Assembly: GCF_000520995.1 (NCBI RefSeq)
Contig: NZ_JACA01000003.1
Span: 124,001 to 188,000 of the forward strand
Length of the DNA stretch: 64,000 nt
Source: Aquimarina macrocephali JAMB N27
Lineage (GTDB): Bacteria; Bacteroidota; Bacteroidia; Flavobacteriales; Flavobacteriaceae
Direction of reading: 5' to 3'
A program made the translations under genes and the position numbers. Every line of letters starts with the position of its first letter. The first letter of the stretch is position 1. Shown here piece by piece: positions 9,550 through 17,323 of the stretch. The notes under the pieces are model-generated. The model was not told where the DNA came from and did no database searches. It worked only from the letters and a program-made list of their open reading frames with translations.

Positions 9550-10395
9550 ATGCCAAAAACAAAACAATTAGAGGATTTTGCAACACAAGTACGTAGAGAT
9601 ATTTTACGACAAGTACACAAAGTTAATTCTGGTCACCCAGGAGGGTCTTTGGGCTGTACAGAATTTTTTGTTGCCCTGTTTCAAGAAGTTTTAGATCGAA
9701 AAGATGATTTTGATATGAATGGTATCGATGAAGATATCTTTTTCTTATCCAATGGTCATATTTCACCAGTCTATTATAGTGTATTAGCACGAAGTGGATA
9801 TTTCCCTGTAGAAGAGCTAAACACGTTTAGGCTAATTAACAGTAGATTACAAGGACATCCAACAACTCATGAAGGGCTTCCTGGTATTCGTATTGCTTCT
9901 GGATCATTAGGGCAAGGGATGTCTGTAGCTTTAGGTGCTGCACAAGCAAAAAAATTAAATAATGATTCTCACCTCGTATACAGCCTGCATGGTGATGGAG
10001 AGCTTCAAGAAGGACAAATTTGGGAAGCAGCTATGTATGCTTCTGGAAAAAAAGTAGATAATCTTATCGCTACCATTGATTATAACGGTAAACAAATAGA
10101 TGGTTCTACAGACGATGTTCTTCCGCTAGGAGACCTAAAAGCAAAATTTGAAGCTTTTGGTTGGGATGTTATGGAAATTAAAGAAGGTAACAATATTTCT
10201 GCCGTTACTGAAGGGCTTAAAGAAGCAAAAAGCAGAACAGGTAAAGGAAAACCTGTTTGTATATTAATGCATACTGTAATGGGTAATGGAGTTGATTTTA
10301 TGATGCATACACATGCATGGCATGGTAAAGCTCCTAATGATGAACAGCTAGAAATTGGATTAGCACAAAATCCTGAAACCCTAGGAGATTATTAA
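9550..10395 (+). CDS. Transketolase, N-terminal (TPP-binding) subunit
   Basis: 281 residues from the ATG at 9550; an upstream extension to 9418 is hydrophobic and not family-like. It carries the thiamine-diphosphate domain: N-S-G-H-P-G-G-S-L-G, S-N-G-H-I-S-P, the S-L-G-Q-G-M-S turn, and the TPP motif G-D-G-E-L-Q-E-G-Q-I-W-E-A. Transketolase moves two-carbon ketol units between sugar phosphates in the pentose phosphate pathway. Many Bacteroidota and archaea split the enzyme into two chains, and the partner is 11107-12060. Unusually, a secreted-protein ORF sits between the halves. Confidence 0.93.
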   Translation: MPKTKQLEDFATQVRRDILRQVHKVNSGHPGGSLGCTEFFVALFQEVLDRKDDFDMNGIDEDIFFLSNGHISPVYYSVLARSGYFPVEELNTFRLINSRLQGHPTTHEGLPGIRIASGSLGQGMSVALGAAQAKKLNNDSHLVYSLHGDGELQEGQIWEAAMYASGKKVDNLIATIDYNGKQIDGSTDDVLPLGDLKAKFEAFGWDVMEIKEGNNISAVTEGLKEAKSRTGKGKPVCILMHTVMGNGVDFMMHTHAWHGKAPNDEQLEIGLAQNPETLGDY

Positions 10396-10405
10396 AAATC
10401 ATAAA

Positions 10406-11110
10406 ATGAAAATAGCTAAACTAGCATCCTTTGTATTGTGTTTATTAACATCTGCCTCTTCTTTTAGTCAAAAAATAGTAATCGATTATTTTGTTGATTA
10501 TGAAATTGAAACTAAAAAAAAGAAAGATACTATCACTATAGGGTTTAGCAAAAACGGTGATTATTTATATACTGACTCTGATGCTCTGGTTAAAAATTTC
10601 CAAAGGTCTGTATTTAAAAGACGAGATGCAGATATTAAAAATTCTGAAATGCATGTTGTTTTTGATATCAAACAACAGTTTGTCTATTTTCTAATGACTT
10701 TTGATAAAAATGAGTTTTTTATGAAAATGAATGTTAATGATTTTATTCCTTCTACAAGAGATAAATCTCCATTTGATGGTATTACACAATTTATTCTTGA
10801 AAAAACCGAAGATAACATTCAAATTGAAAATACAGATTACAATATTCACCAATTGTATCCTGATAATGAGCCAGAAGAAAAAATCAAAATTGTCTATTCA
10901 GAAGATATGAAATTTAACAATTCTATCCTTATGAATTCAATTTACACTATGATGTCGGGTTCTAATGCATCAGAAGATATTAAAATACCAAAAATAAATG
11001 GGGTTATATTATATCTTGCCAGTAAAAATAAGACTTTAATCAAGGCAGTAAAAACAGATAGTAATCCCAAAACTTTAGATATTAACTTTAGTTATAAAAT
11101 AACAGAATGA
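10406..11110 (+). CDS. Secreted protein of unknown function inside the transketolase operon
   Basis: 234 residues with a clear Sec signal peptide (residues 1 to about 22, ending S-S-F-S-Q). The remainder is Lys/Asp-rich with alternating strands (I-V-I-D-Y-F-V-D-Y-E-I-E) and no motif I recognise. It starts 10 bp after the N-terminal transketolase gene and ends in a 4-bp ATGA overlap with the C-terminal one, so all three are translated from one message. An envelope protein with no obvious link to a cytoplasmic pentose-phosphate enzyme is odd here. The strands recall GLPGLI-type secreted proteins, but weakly. Confidence 0.75.
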   Translation: MKIAKLASFVLCLLTSASSFSQKIVIDYFVDYEIETKKKKDTITIGFSKNGDYLYTDSDALVKNFQRSVFKRRDADIKNSEMHVVFDIKQQFVYFLMTFDKNEFFMKMNVNDFIPSTRDKSPFDGITQFILEKTEDNIQIENTDYNIHQLYPDNEPEEKIKIVYSEDMKFNNSILMNSIYTMMSGSNASEDIKIPKINGVILYLASKNKTLIKAVKTDSNPKTLDINFSYKITE

Positions 11111-12060
11111 AAAAATATATAGATACAGGAAAAAAAGATACTCGTTCTGGTTTTGGAGCCGGTTTAGAAGAATTAGGTAAAACTAATGAAAATGTAGTGG
11201 CATTATGTGCCGATTTGATCGGTTCGTTAAAAATGGATGCTTTTATCGCTAATCATCCCGAACGTTTTTTTCAGATTGGTATTGCTGAAGCAAATATGAT
11301 GGGAATTGCAGCAGGGTTAACTATAGGTGGTAAAATCCCTTTTACAGGAACGTTTGCAAATTTCTCTACAGGACGTGTTTATGATCAAATTCGTCAATCT
11401 ATAGCATATAGTGATAAAAATGTAAAGATTTGTGCTTCGCATGCTGGTTTAACACTAGGAGAAGATGGAGCAACACACCAAATCCTGGAAGATATTGGCC
11501 TTATGAAAATGCTACCAGGAATGACAGTAATCAATACATGTGATTATAACCAAACTAAAGCTGCTACCCTAGCAATAGCGGATTACGAAGGCCCGGTTTA
11601 TTTAAGGTTTGGAAGACCAAAAGTTGCTAATTTCACTCCAGAAGATCAAAAATTCGAAATCGGAAAAGCAGTTCTACTACAAGAAGGTACAGATGTAACT
11701 ATAGTTGCTACAGGCCATTTGGTATGGGAAGCTTTACAAGCAGCAGAATCATTACATGAACAAGGAATCAGTGCAGAAGTCATTAATATACATACGATAA
11801 AACCACTTGATGATGCAGCAATTCTAAATTCGGTAAAGAAAACAGGATGTATTGTTACTGCAGAAGAGCATAACTTCTTAGGAGGTTTAGGAGAAAGCGT
11901 TTCAAGAGTTTTAGCACTTCACAATCCTGTACCACAAGAGTTTATTGCAACAAATGACACTTTTGGAGAAAGTGGAACACCAGATCAGCTAATGGAAAAA
12001 TATGGCTTAAATGCAGAAGCTATAAACAAAGCTGTGTTAAAAGTCGTAAAAAGAAAATAA
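11107..12060 (+). CDS. Transketolase, C-terminal subunit
   Basis: 317 residues carrying the pyrimidine-binding and C-terminal transketolase domains. Seen are D-L-I-G-S-L-K, G-I-A-E-A-N-M-M-G-I-A-A-G-L (contains the glutamate that activates TPP), S-H-A-G-L-T-L-G-E-D-G-A-T-H-Q, and a C-terminal V-T-A-E-E-H-N-F-L-G-G-L-G. Length fits the split-chain form. Its start overlaps the preceding ORF by 4 bp, and a strong terminator follows at 12082-12111. Confidence 0.95.
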   Translation: MKKYIDTGKKDTRSGFGAGLEELGKTNENVVALCADLIGSLKMDAFIANHPERFFQIGIAEANMMGIAAGLTIGGKIPFTGTFANFSTGRVYDQIRQSIAYSDKNVKICASHAGLTLGEDGATHQILEDIGLMKMLPGMTVINTCDYNQTKAATLAIADYEGPVYLRFGRPKVANFTPEDQKFEIGKAVLLQEGTDVTIVATGHLVWEALQAAESLHEQGISAEVINIHTIKPLDDAAILNSVKKTGCIVTAEEHNFLGGLGESVSRVLALHNPVPQEFIATNDTFGESGTPDQLMEKYGLNAEAINKAVLKVVKRK

Positions 12061-12081
12061 TACTTTTTAAATACTATTAAG

Positions 12082-12111
12082 AAAACCTTCTGATTTATTT
12101 CAGAAGGTTTT
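12082..12111 (+). terminator. Terminator of the transketolase operon
   Basis: A perfect 12-bp stem (AAAACCTTCTGA / TCAGAAGGTTTT), 6-nt loop, followed by more T residues. It lies 21 bp after the transketolase C-terminal gene. Confidence 0.9.
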
Positions 12112-12233
12112 TTGTTTTTATAAAAAATAAAACAAGAAGACATTCGTTCTCTATAGACTAGCCTTTATACCAAAATCACTCAAATTATTTATTAATCTTT
12201 AAATCTGGATTACGCAATAGATCATCTATTACA

Positions 12234-12252
12234 GTTTGAAGCGACTTCAAAC
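12234..12252. other. Small hairpin in the 12.1-12.4 kb intergenic region
   Basis: GTTTGAAG and CTTCAAAC flank a 3-nt loop. There is no T-run, so it is not a standard terminator. The rest of 12118-12395 shows no gene. It may be part of the 5' leader of the beta-barrel gene at 12396, but no role can be assigned. Confidence 0.3.
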
Positions 12253-12395
12253 CCTGATAATGCTATACCATGTTTTTTTAGTGTAAATACATCTAACACT
12301 ATGCAAACTAAGAAAGCATCAGGTTTTATTGCATTTTGAACCCTAATAACAAAATTCTATTACATAATACTGATTGAAGCAAAAATTATTTTACA

Positions 12396-12980
12396 ATGAA
12401 AAATGTATTTATCTTTTTTATGTTATTTACTTCTTGCGCCATACTTGCACAGGAAAAAAGAGTAACTTTTGGAGTAAAAGGAGGGCTTAATTATGGGGAT
12501 AATGGTAAAATCGAAATTACTGATGTCACAAGAACAACAGCAGATGATAGGGTCGGGTATCACTTGGGAGTATTCTTAAGAGGAAAATTAACCGATAATA
12601 TTTATCTCAAACCAGAATTACAATACACCGTGAACAACAGCACATACAAACTTGTAAATGCAGAGCTCGATTACACGATTAAGAAGTTAGACTTACCCAT
12701 TCTTTTAGGAATTTCTGTTTTGGGACCAATACATGTCTTTGGAGGCCCAGCATTACAGTATATTGTTGAAACAGACTTAGAAGATGTAAGGCTTGGTGAT
12801 GTTAAAAACGAGTTTACTGTTGGATTACAATTTGGTGCTGGTGTGCAATTTGGCAGATTTAATGCAGATATACGTTATGAACGTGGGCTTAGTAAAAATA
12901 CTGCAGAATCAATAGATAAAAGCATAAGAGTAGATTCTAGACCGAATCAGCTTATTATAGGTCTTTCTCTTGACTTATAG
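12396..12980 (+). CDS. Outer-membrane beta-barrel protein, PorT-like
   Basis: A 194-residue protein with a signal peptide ending near I-L-A-Q, then G-V-K-G-G-L-N-Y-G and a series of short amphipathic strands (I-Y-L-K-P-E-L-Q-Y, F-G-A-G-V-Q-F-G-R-F-N-A-D-I-R-Y), ending I-I-G-L-S-L-D-L. This is the pattern of the small eight-stranded PorT/OmpW-like barrels common in Bacteroidota. The start follows a roughly 280-bp intergenic region, and it ends at the bidirectional terminator at 12995. The cargo or role is unknown. Confidence 0.82.
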   Translation: MKNVFIFFMLFTSCAILAQEKRVTFGVKGGLNYGDNGKIEITDVTRTTADDRVGYHLGVFLRGKLTDNIYLKPELQYTVNNSTYKLVNAELDYTIKKLDLPILLGISVLGPIHVFGGPALQYIVETDLEDVRLGDVKNEFTVGLQFGAGVQFGRFNADIRYERGLSKNTAESIDKSIRVDSRPNQLIIGLSLDL

Positions 12981-12994
12981 ATCTATATTTGTTT

Positions 12995-13030
12995 AAAAAA
13001 AACTCCGATTTTTCAATCGGAGTTTTTTTT
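12995..13030. terminator. Bidirectional terminator between convergent genes
   Basis: A stem ACTCCGATT / AATCGGAGT with a 4-nt loop, flanked by A-runs and T-runs, so it works on both strands. It serves the barrel gene (+) and the FKBP lipoprotein gene (-); the T-run overlaps the latter's stop codon. Confidence 0.88.
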
Positions 13031-14000
13031 ATTCATTTTTTAAATCTCTATCATCAGCATCCAGATGATTCTTTATACCATCGCCATCATCATCATAAAA
13101 TGTAATTTCATCCGGAGTAATAAATCCATCATTATTAGCATCATTAACCGTTATTTCATCTTTGGTTAGTGTACCATCTCTATCATCATCATTATCTACA
13201 TAATCTGGAGCAGAATCTTTATCTGTATCATCATCTATATCCAATACCAAACGATCTCCATCTATATCCTCTAAATAAGACGGCAAACCATCTCTATCAT
13301 GATCAGCCTGATTAACTTTATACAATTGAATGTTAAAAATTAATGGAGAATATGAAGGGATACTTGGACGAGCTTCATTAAAATAAGCTAAGCCAGAAGG
13401 CATAAATACAACCAAGTTTCCATAACCACTATACGTAACCGAACCATCACTGTTTTGCACAAAACTAGAAGCTCCTTTAAAATCAACTAATGATTCTCTA
13501 AAACCTTCTACAACAGACACCAAATCAAACCACACTGGATTCACTGCACTATCAAACACTCTATTAGTGCTACTTGGCTTATACAGCAATTCCCCCTGAT
13601 ATGTTACCAGAGTAGAATCTGCAAAAGTAGGTTGATGCACATCTTCTCCTTGATTTAAGTTTAGAACGTACAATGTGTATTCAACATCGTTCCTTGTAAT
13701 CTTTTTAGTTGCTAAAAGAGGTGAATCCAAAATTGATTGCTCCCCTATATTGGCATCAGCTATTGTATCTAACTTTGCAAGTTGGTATTCTGCAATAGCA
13801 TCATTATTTACAAACACATCCTCTAAAGTATAAAAATGTGTTCTTAAATAGTCCTGAAGTGCTGCATCATCGGTTATTTGTTGTTCTCCTCTATCTCTTG
13901 GAGGAACGGCAGTTGCACCACCATCATCATCATCTTTTTTACAAGCATATAAAACCACCAAAGCTAGCACAATGGCACAGCTATATTTTATTACATTCAT
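13029..14000 (-). CDS. FKBP-type peptidyl-prolyl isomerase lipoprotein with Asp-rich tail
   Basis: I set the start at 14000 (M-N-V-I-K-Y-S), which puts a clean lipoprotein signal at the N-terminus with the lipobox V-L-Y-A-C. The protein is about 323 residues. The middle (about residues 140-230) resembles a divergent FKBP fold (V-T-Y-Q-G-E-L-L, F-D-S-A-V-N-P, G-F-R-E-S-L, P-S-G-L-A-Y-F). The C-terminal 90 residues are Asp-rich calcium-binding repeats of the thrombospondin type-3 or EF type (D-R-D-G-L-P-S, D-D-D-G-D-G-I-K). It is probably a surface or periplasmic folding factor, but the FKBP core is divergent, so isomerase activity is uncertain. Confidence 0.8.
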   Translation of the reverse strand: MNVIKYSCAIVLALVVLYACKKDDDDGGATAVPPRDRGEQQITDDAALQDYLRTHFYTLEDVFVNNDAIAEYQLAKLDTIADANIGEQSILDSPLLATKKITRNDVEYTLYVLNLNQGEDVHQPTFADSTLVTYQGELLYKPSSTNRVFDSAVNPVWFDLVSVVEGFRESLVDFKGASSFVQNSDGSVTYSGYGNLVVFMPSGLAYFNEARPSIPSYSPLIFNIQLYKVNQADHDRDGLPSYLEDIDGDRLVLDIDDDTDKDSAPDYVDNDDDRDGTLTKDEITVNDANNDGFITPDEITFYDDDGDGIKNHLDADDRDLKNE

Positions 14001-14090
14001 GTATTTACTTTTTTGAAGGCGCAAGATACGATTTTCTTGTACTTTTGTTTCACAATTATTTAATATAAAAACGCATTTTAATTATTTTTT

Positions 14091-14495
14091 ATGCGAGTTG
14101 ACAAATATTTATGGTGTATTCGATACTTTAAGACACGAAGTATTGCTACAAAAGCATGCAAAGATGGTAAAATTCGTGTTAACGGAAATATCATCAAACC
14201 TTCCAGAGATATCTATCCTATGGATAAAATAACTGTTCGTAAAAATCAAATTAATTATGAACTTGTGGTACTCGATACACCAGACAATCGAATTGGAGCT
14301 AAACTCGTCGATATCTATCGTAAAGACACTACTCCAAAGGAAGCGTTGCAAAAATTAGATCTTTTAAAATATTCTAAAGATTATTATCGAAAAAAAGGTA
14401 CCGGCAGGCCTACCAAAAAAGATCGAAGAGATATCGATGATTGGTATTCTGATGATGAAGTAAATGATGATGAAATAAATGATAGTGAAGAATGA
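14091..14495 (+). CDS. S4-domain RNA-binding protein, Hsp15-like
   Basis: A 134-residue protein with an S4 domain at residues 1-60: M-R-V-D-K-Y-L-W, T-R-S-I-A-T-K-A-C-K-D-G-K-I-R-V-N-G. This is the heat-shock protein 15 type that rescues stalled 50S subunits carrying nascent chains. A basic segment (K-K-G-T-G-R-P-T-K-K-D-R-R) is followed by an acidic tail of D/E/N repeats. Its stop overlaps the start of the methyltransferase gene (ATGA). Confidence 0.9.
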   Translation: MRVDKYLWCIRYFKTRSIATKACKDGKIRVNGNIIKPSRDIYPMDKITVRKNQINYELVVLDTPDNRIGAKLVDIYRKDTTPKEALQKLDLLKYSKDYYRKKGTGRPTKKDRRDIDDWYSDDEVNDDEINDSEE

Positions 14496-15076
14496 TCCCA
14501 GATAAAGAATATTGGAAATATCGCTATCAAAATAGACAAACGGAGTGGGATATTGGTTTTGCTTCTCCTCCCATAACCAATTATTTTGATCAGTTGAAAG
14601 ATCGTGATCTTAAAATTCTTATTCCGGGTTGTGGAAATGCCTATGAAGCAGAATACTTATTTAATCTGGGATTTAAAAACATCTATATATTAGATCTTGT
14701 AGAAGATGTATTACAAAGTTTTAAACGACGATTACCTGAGTTTCCTTCTGAAAAATTAATTTGTGCTGACTTTTTTAAGTATAAAGGGACATTTGATTTA
14801 ATTATCGAACAAACTTTCTTCTGTGCTTTATCACCAGAACAGCGAAGAGATTATACGCATAAAATCTCAAACCTTCTTTCTCCAAAAGGAAAACTGGTCG
14901 GAGTTTTATTTAATAAATATTTTGAGCATAAGGGGCCTCCTTTTGGAGGGAGTAAAAAAGAATATGAGCTCTTGTTTTCTGAGTGTTTTACTATAAAAAC
15001 ATTAGAAAACTGTTATAATTCTATAGAACCACGTATGGGTAACGAACTCTTTTTTATATTTGAAAACCCGTTATAA
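14492..15076 (+). CDS. SAM-dependent methyltransferase, TPMT family
   Basis: A 194-residue class I methyltransferase. The start has the TPMT-type W-x(n)-W motif (Y-W-K-Y-R-Y-Q-N-R-Q-T-E-W-D-I-G). The SAM site is I-L-I-P-G-C-G-N-A-Y-E-A-E-Y-L, followed by D-L-V-E and I-C-A-D-F-F. A second conserved motif, I-E-Q-T-F-F-C-A-L, is typical of thiopurine methyltransferase and halide/thiol methyltransferase relatives. The natural substrate is probably a thiol, halide or chalcogen compound, but this cannot be decided. It overlaps the S4 gene by 4 bp. Confidence 0.88.
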   Translation: MIPDKEYWKYRYQNRQTEWDIGFASPPITNYFDQLKDRDLKILIPGCGNAYEAEYLFNLGFKNIYILDLVEDVLQSFKRRLPEFPSEKLICADFFKYKGTFDLIIEQTFFCALSPEQRRDYTHKISNLLSPKGKLVGVLFNKYFEHKGPPFGGSKKEYELLFSECFTIKTLENCYNSIEPRMGNELFFIFENPL

Positions 15077-15165
15077 ATTTTTATAAAACTCTATTTATAA
15101 TTAAAAACAATCATTAGTAATAGTTTATTTATACTATTATAAATAGCAATCAACAATTCTGAAAT

Positions 15166-15666
15166 ATGCAAACCGACAACAATATAATTCTTACTCACGA
15201 ACAAATACAACACAAAATAAAACGTATTGCATATCAGATTTATGAAACTAATGTTAATGAAAAAGAGATTGTAATTGCAGGGATAGCAGAAAACGGATAT
15301 ATATTTGCCGAGCGCTTAAAAGTCATATTAGAAGATATCTCTGACTTAAAAATAACGTTATGTGAGGTTACAATGAATAAAAAGTCTCCTCATAACACTG
15401 TAAAAACTTCAATCGACGCAGCTGAGTATCAAAACAAACCTGTAATTCTTGCAGATGATGTGCTTAATTCGGGTACTGCTCTTATTTATGGTGTAAAACA
15501 TTTTCTTGATGTTCCTCTTACCAGATTTAAAACTGCGGTTTTGGTTAACCGAAACCATAAGAAATACCCAATTAAGGCCGATTTTAAAGGAATCTCTTTA
15601 TCTACTTCATTACATGAGCATATCATTGTAAAGTTTGGAGATGAGGACCTTGCTATTTTAAAATAA
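15166..15666 (+). CDS. Phosphoribosyltransferase, PyrR-like
   Basis: A 166-residue type I phosphoribosyltransferase. The PRPP-binding loop is V-I-L-A-D-D-V-L-N-S-G-T-A-L; a flexible-loop region (L-C-E-V-T-M-N-K-K) precedes it. The size and pattern resemble PyrR-type uracil phosphoribosyltransferase or regulator proteins, but RNA-binding function is not shown. It starts 89 bp after the methyltransferase gene, and its 3' end overlaps that of aroK by 9 bp on the opposite strand. Confidence 0.85.
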   Translation: MQTDNNIILTHEQIQHKIKRIAYQIYETNVNEKEIVIAGIAENGYIFAERLKVILEDISDLKITLCEVTMNKKSPHNTVKTSIDAAEYQNKPVILADDVLNSGTALIYGVKHFLDVPLTRFKTAVLVNRNHKKYPIKADFKGISLSTSLHEHIIVKFGDEDLAILK

Positions 15667-16179
15667 AAAAGTTTTAATTTCTTCGCTTATTTGATCCTTA
15701 CTTTTTTGATCAGTGATTACTTTGTAATCAGCTTGATTATAGTAAAAAGATCGCTCAAACAAGTGTTTACGGACAAAATCTTTAAGCTCGTTTGGTGTAG
15801 TAACATGAGAAATCAATGGCCGTTTGCTTCGTTCTGCAAATACCCTTTTTGTTAGTTCATCTAACGAGGTTTGTAAATATATACTTTTTGCATTTTCATT
15901 ATTTGCTACAATTTCTAAGTTACCTGCAAAACAAGGTGTACCTCCACCAAGAGAAATAATAGTGTTTTTATATGTCTCTAACACCTCTTTAAGGTATAAA
16001 GATTCTTTTTTTCTGAAATATATTTCACCTTGATCATCAAAAATCTTTCTAATTGATTTTTTTTCTTGAATTTCTATAAAATCATCCAAATCAAGATAAC
16101 TCAATTTCATTTTAGCAGCCAAGTCTTTGCCTACCAGGGATTTTCCGCTTCCCATATACCCCATTAAAACTATATTCAT
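15658..16179 (-). CDS. aroK: Shikimate kinase
   Basis: A 173-residue kinase that phosphorylates shikimate at O3 in aromatic amino-acid synthesis. The N-terminal P-loop is G-Y-M-G-S-G-K-S-L-V-G. Shikimate-site residues follow (D-L-D-D-F-I-E, F-R-K-K-E, S-L-G-G-G-T-P-C), and the lid has R-S-K-R-P-L-I. Length is normal. It is convergent with the phosphoribosyltransferase gene. Confidence 0.95.
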   Translation of the reverse strand: MNIVLMGYMGSGKSLVGKDLAAKMKLSYLDLDDFIEIQEKKSIRKIFDDQGEIYFRKKESLYLKEVLETYKNTIISLGGGTPCFAGNLEIVANNENAKSIYLQTSLDELTKRVFAERSKRPLISHVTTPNELKDFVRKHLFERSFYYNQADYKVITDQKSKDQISEEIKTFLF

Positions 16180-16254
16180 ACCGTAAAAATTAAATAGATA
16201 TTACTCAAAAAAAACATCATTTTAAACAAAATGCAAATTTATATGAATTTCTTC

Positions 16255-16284
16255 TTGAAAAATAAATTAATGATAGTATATTTG
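16255..16284 (+). promoter_or_regulatory. Bacteroidota-type promoter of tRNA-Lys
   Basis: TTG at 16255-16257, a 19-nt spacer, then TATATTTG at 16277-16284. This matches the flavobacterial consensus TTG-N17-23-TAnnTTTG. Transcription would start near 16290, about 25 nt before the tRNA. Confidence 0.75.
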
Positions 16285-16313
16285 CACCCGCATTCAAGGA
16301 AAAAAGAATGTCT

Positions 16314-16386
16314 GACCTGGTAGCTCAGTTGGTAGAGCATCTCCCTTTTAAGGAGAGGGTCCTGGGTTCGAGCCCCAGCCCGGTCA
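16314..16386 (+). tRNA. tRNA-Lys (TTT), copy 1
   Basis: 73 nt and folds as a cloverleaf. The anticodon stem is TCTCC/GGAGA with loop CTTTTAA and anticodon TTT. The T stem is CTGGG/CCCAG with TTCGAGC. CCA is not encoded. The acceptor stem (GACCTGG with CCCGGTC) has a T-C mismatch at position 5:68 that is shared with copy 2. The same-strand promoter is at 16255-16284. Confidence 0.97.
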
Positions 16387-16397
16387 CAAATAAATAA
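16374..16397 (+). repeat. 24-bp direct repeat, copy A (tRNA-Lys 3' end plus flank)
   Basis: The last 13 nt of tRNA-Lys copy 1 plus 11 nt of flank. It is repeated without a mismatch at 16487-16510, 113 bp further on. Confidence 0.85.
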
Positions 16398-16460
16398 ATA
16401 GTAATTATAGATATAACTATTGTTTATTTAAAAAAATTGAAAGTGATGTTGGCTAGAAGT

Positions 16461-16484
16461 ATATCCTGAGCATAGTCGAAGGAA
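16461..16484. repeat. REP-like fragment (CCTGAGCATAGTCGAAGG)
   Basis: The core CCTGAGCATAGTCGAAGG belongs to a family of short dispersed sequences I recall from many flavobacterial genomes. Only one copy is in this window, so its repeat nature here is from knowledge and not seen. It directly precedes the tRNA-Lys fragment. Confidence 0.4.
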
Positions 16485-16486
16485 GT

Positions 16487-16510
16487 CCCAGCCCGGTCAC
16501 AAATAAATAA
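16487..16510 (+). pseudogene. tRNA-Lys 3'-end remnant (direct repeat copy B)
   Basis: Thirteen nucleotides of the tRNA-Lys 3' end (CCCAGCCCGGTCA) with 11 nt of the same downstream flank as copy 1. There is no 5' part of a tRNA. Such a duplication is what integration into, or deletion from, a tRNA 3' end leaves behind; unequal recombination between the two tRNA-Lys genes is the alternative. Confidence 0.75.
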
Positions 16511-16565
16511 TAGTTGATTATTATTTATTCAGTTCTTAAAAATATCTGATAATGAAATTATCAAT

Positions 16566-16638
16566 GACCTGGTAGCTCAGTTGGTAGAGCATCTCCCTTT
16601 TAAGGAGAGGGTCCTGGGTTCGAGCCCCAGCCCGGTCA
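16566..16638 (+). tRNA. tRNA-Lys (TTT), copy 2
   Basis: Identical over 73 nt to the copy at 16314, including the 5:68 acceptor mismatch. It is followed by a different flank with an AAAAAGTATCGT...ACGGTACTTTTTT hairpin (16640-16672) that may act as a terminator or processing site. Confidence 0.97.
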
Positions 16639-16702
16639 CTAAAAAGTATCGTAATTTTTACGGTACTTTTTTAGTTTTATGTTATATTGTAGTATTCATA
16701 CT

Positions 16703-16786
16703 GCCCAGGTGCTGGAACTGGTAGACAGGCATGGTTGAGGGCCATGTGTCCATTAGGGCGTGCGGGTTCGACTCCCGCTCTGGGCA
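16703..16786 (+). tRNA. tRNA-Leu (GAG)
   Basis: An 84-nt class II tRNA with a long variable arm. Acceptor GCCCAGG pairs with TCTGGGC, the anticodon stem is CATGG/CCATG with loop TTGAGGG (anticodon GAG), and the T stem is GCGGG/CCCGC. CCA is not encoded. It reads leucine CUC/CUU codons. Confidence 0.96.
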
Positions 16787-17062
16787 CACTATACTATTAT
16801 AATGCACATCATTCAAAGTAGTAAATACACAATATTCTTTCTTAGAGAATTACATTCTTCAAAACCACCAATACCTTTTTTTATTTATCAAAATATTCAA
16901 TCACAAGAAAACCCTTTCTCTTTTAGTTCACATTCTTCAATATAAAATTACGTATTTCCACGTATTTGGAAAGACAATAACTCTAATTACCTTTGATTCA
17001 TAATGTTATGATTAAAACTCATAACTGCAACCAATTAGATATTCAACACTAAAAAAAATATT
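16787..17062. other. AT-rich intergenic stretch after tRNA-Leu
   Basis: No credible gene. A reading frame that begins inside tRNA-Leu and runs to 16945 has no ribosome-binding site of its own. A TTTG at 16993 could be part of a promoter for the micro-ORFs downstream, but no matching TAnnTTTG is clear. Confidence 0.4.
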
Positions 17063-17161
17063 ATGAATCTTTTTAGAACCAAATTCAGATTTAACTTCAG
17101 AGTAGTTCTTAGTTTTTTATCAAGCCTTCCTGGGGCCTGTAGTCATGCTATTCATAGATAA
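17063..17161 (+). CDS. Micro-ORF 1, possible leader peptide
   Basis: A 32-residue reading frame: basic N-terminus (M-N-L-F-R-T-K-F-R-F), hydrophobic centre (V-V-L-S-F-L-S-S-L-P) and the tail G-A-C-S-H-A-I-H-R. The ATG follows an A-rich stretch. It looks like either a small secreted or membrane peptide or a regulatory leader peptide. It sits 64 bp before micro-ORF 2, and the pair ends at a strong hairpin. Not recognised; the coding potential is unproven. Confidence 0.35.
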   Translation: MNLFRTKFRFNFRVVLSFLSSLPGACSHAIHR

Positions 17162-17225
17162 AGCATTACGTTTATAAAGAATAGTTTTTCCGCATTTAAT
17201 TTGTATAATATTAAAACGATCAATC

Positions 17226-17321
17226 ATGAAAACTAACCTAAAAATTAATAGTTATTTCTTTGCAAAACTCTGCTTATTATTTAGTGTAGCTTCACTTCTT
17301 GCTGTTATAATGATGATTTAA
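17226..17321 (+). CDS. Micro-ORF 2, small membrane peptide
   Basis: 31 residues: M-K-T-N-L-K-I-N-S-Y, then a single hydrophobic segment (F-F-A-K-L-C-L-L-F-S-V-A-S-L-L-A-V-I). The composition is that of a single-pass membrane peptide or an uncleaved signal. The stop codon is 2 bp before the hairpin at 17324. No family is recognised. Confidence 0.4.
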   Translation: MKTNLKINSYFFAKLCLLFSVASLLAVIMMI

Positions 17322-17323
17322 AA

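Noticed and set aside
12118..12395. Riboswitch or leader RNA before the PorT-like gene
   Set aside because: Only one short hairpin is present; no known aptamer core was recognised.
16760..16945. 61-codon frame beginning inside tRNA-Leu
   Set aside because: Starts within the tRNA gene and has no independent start signal.
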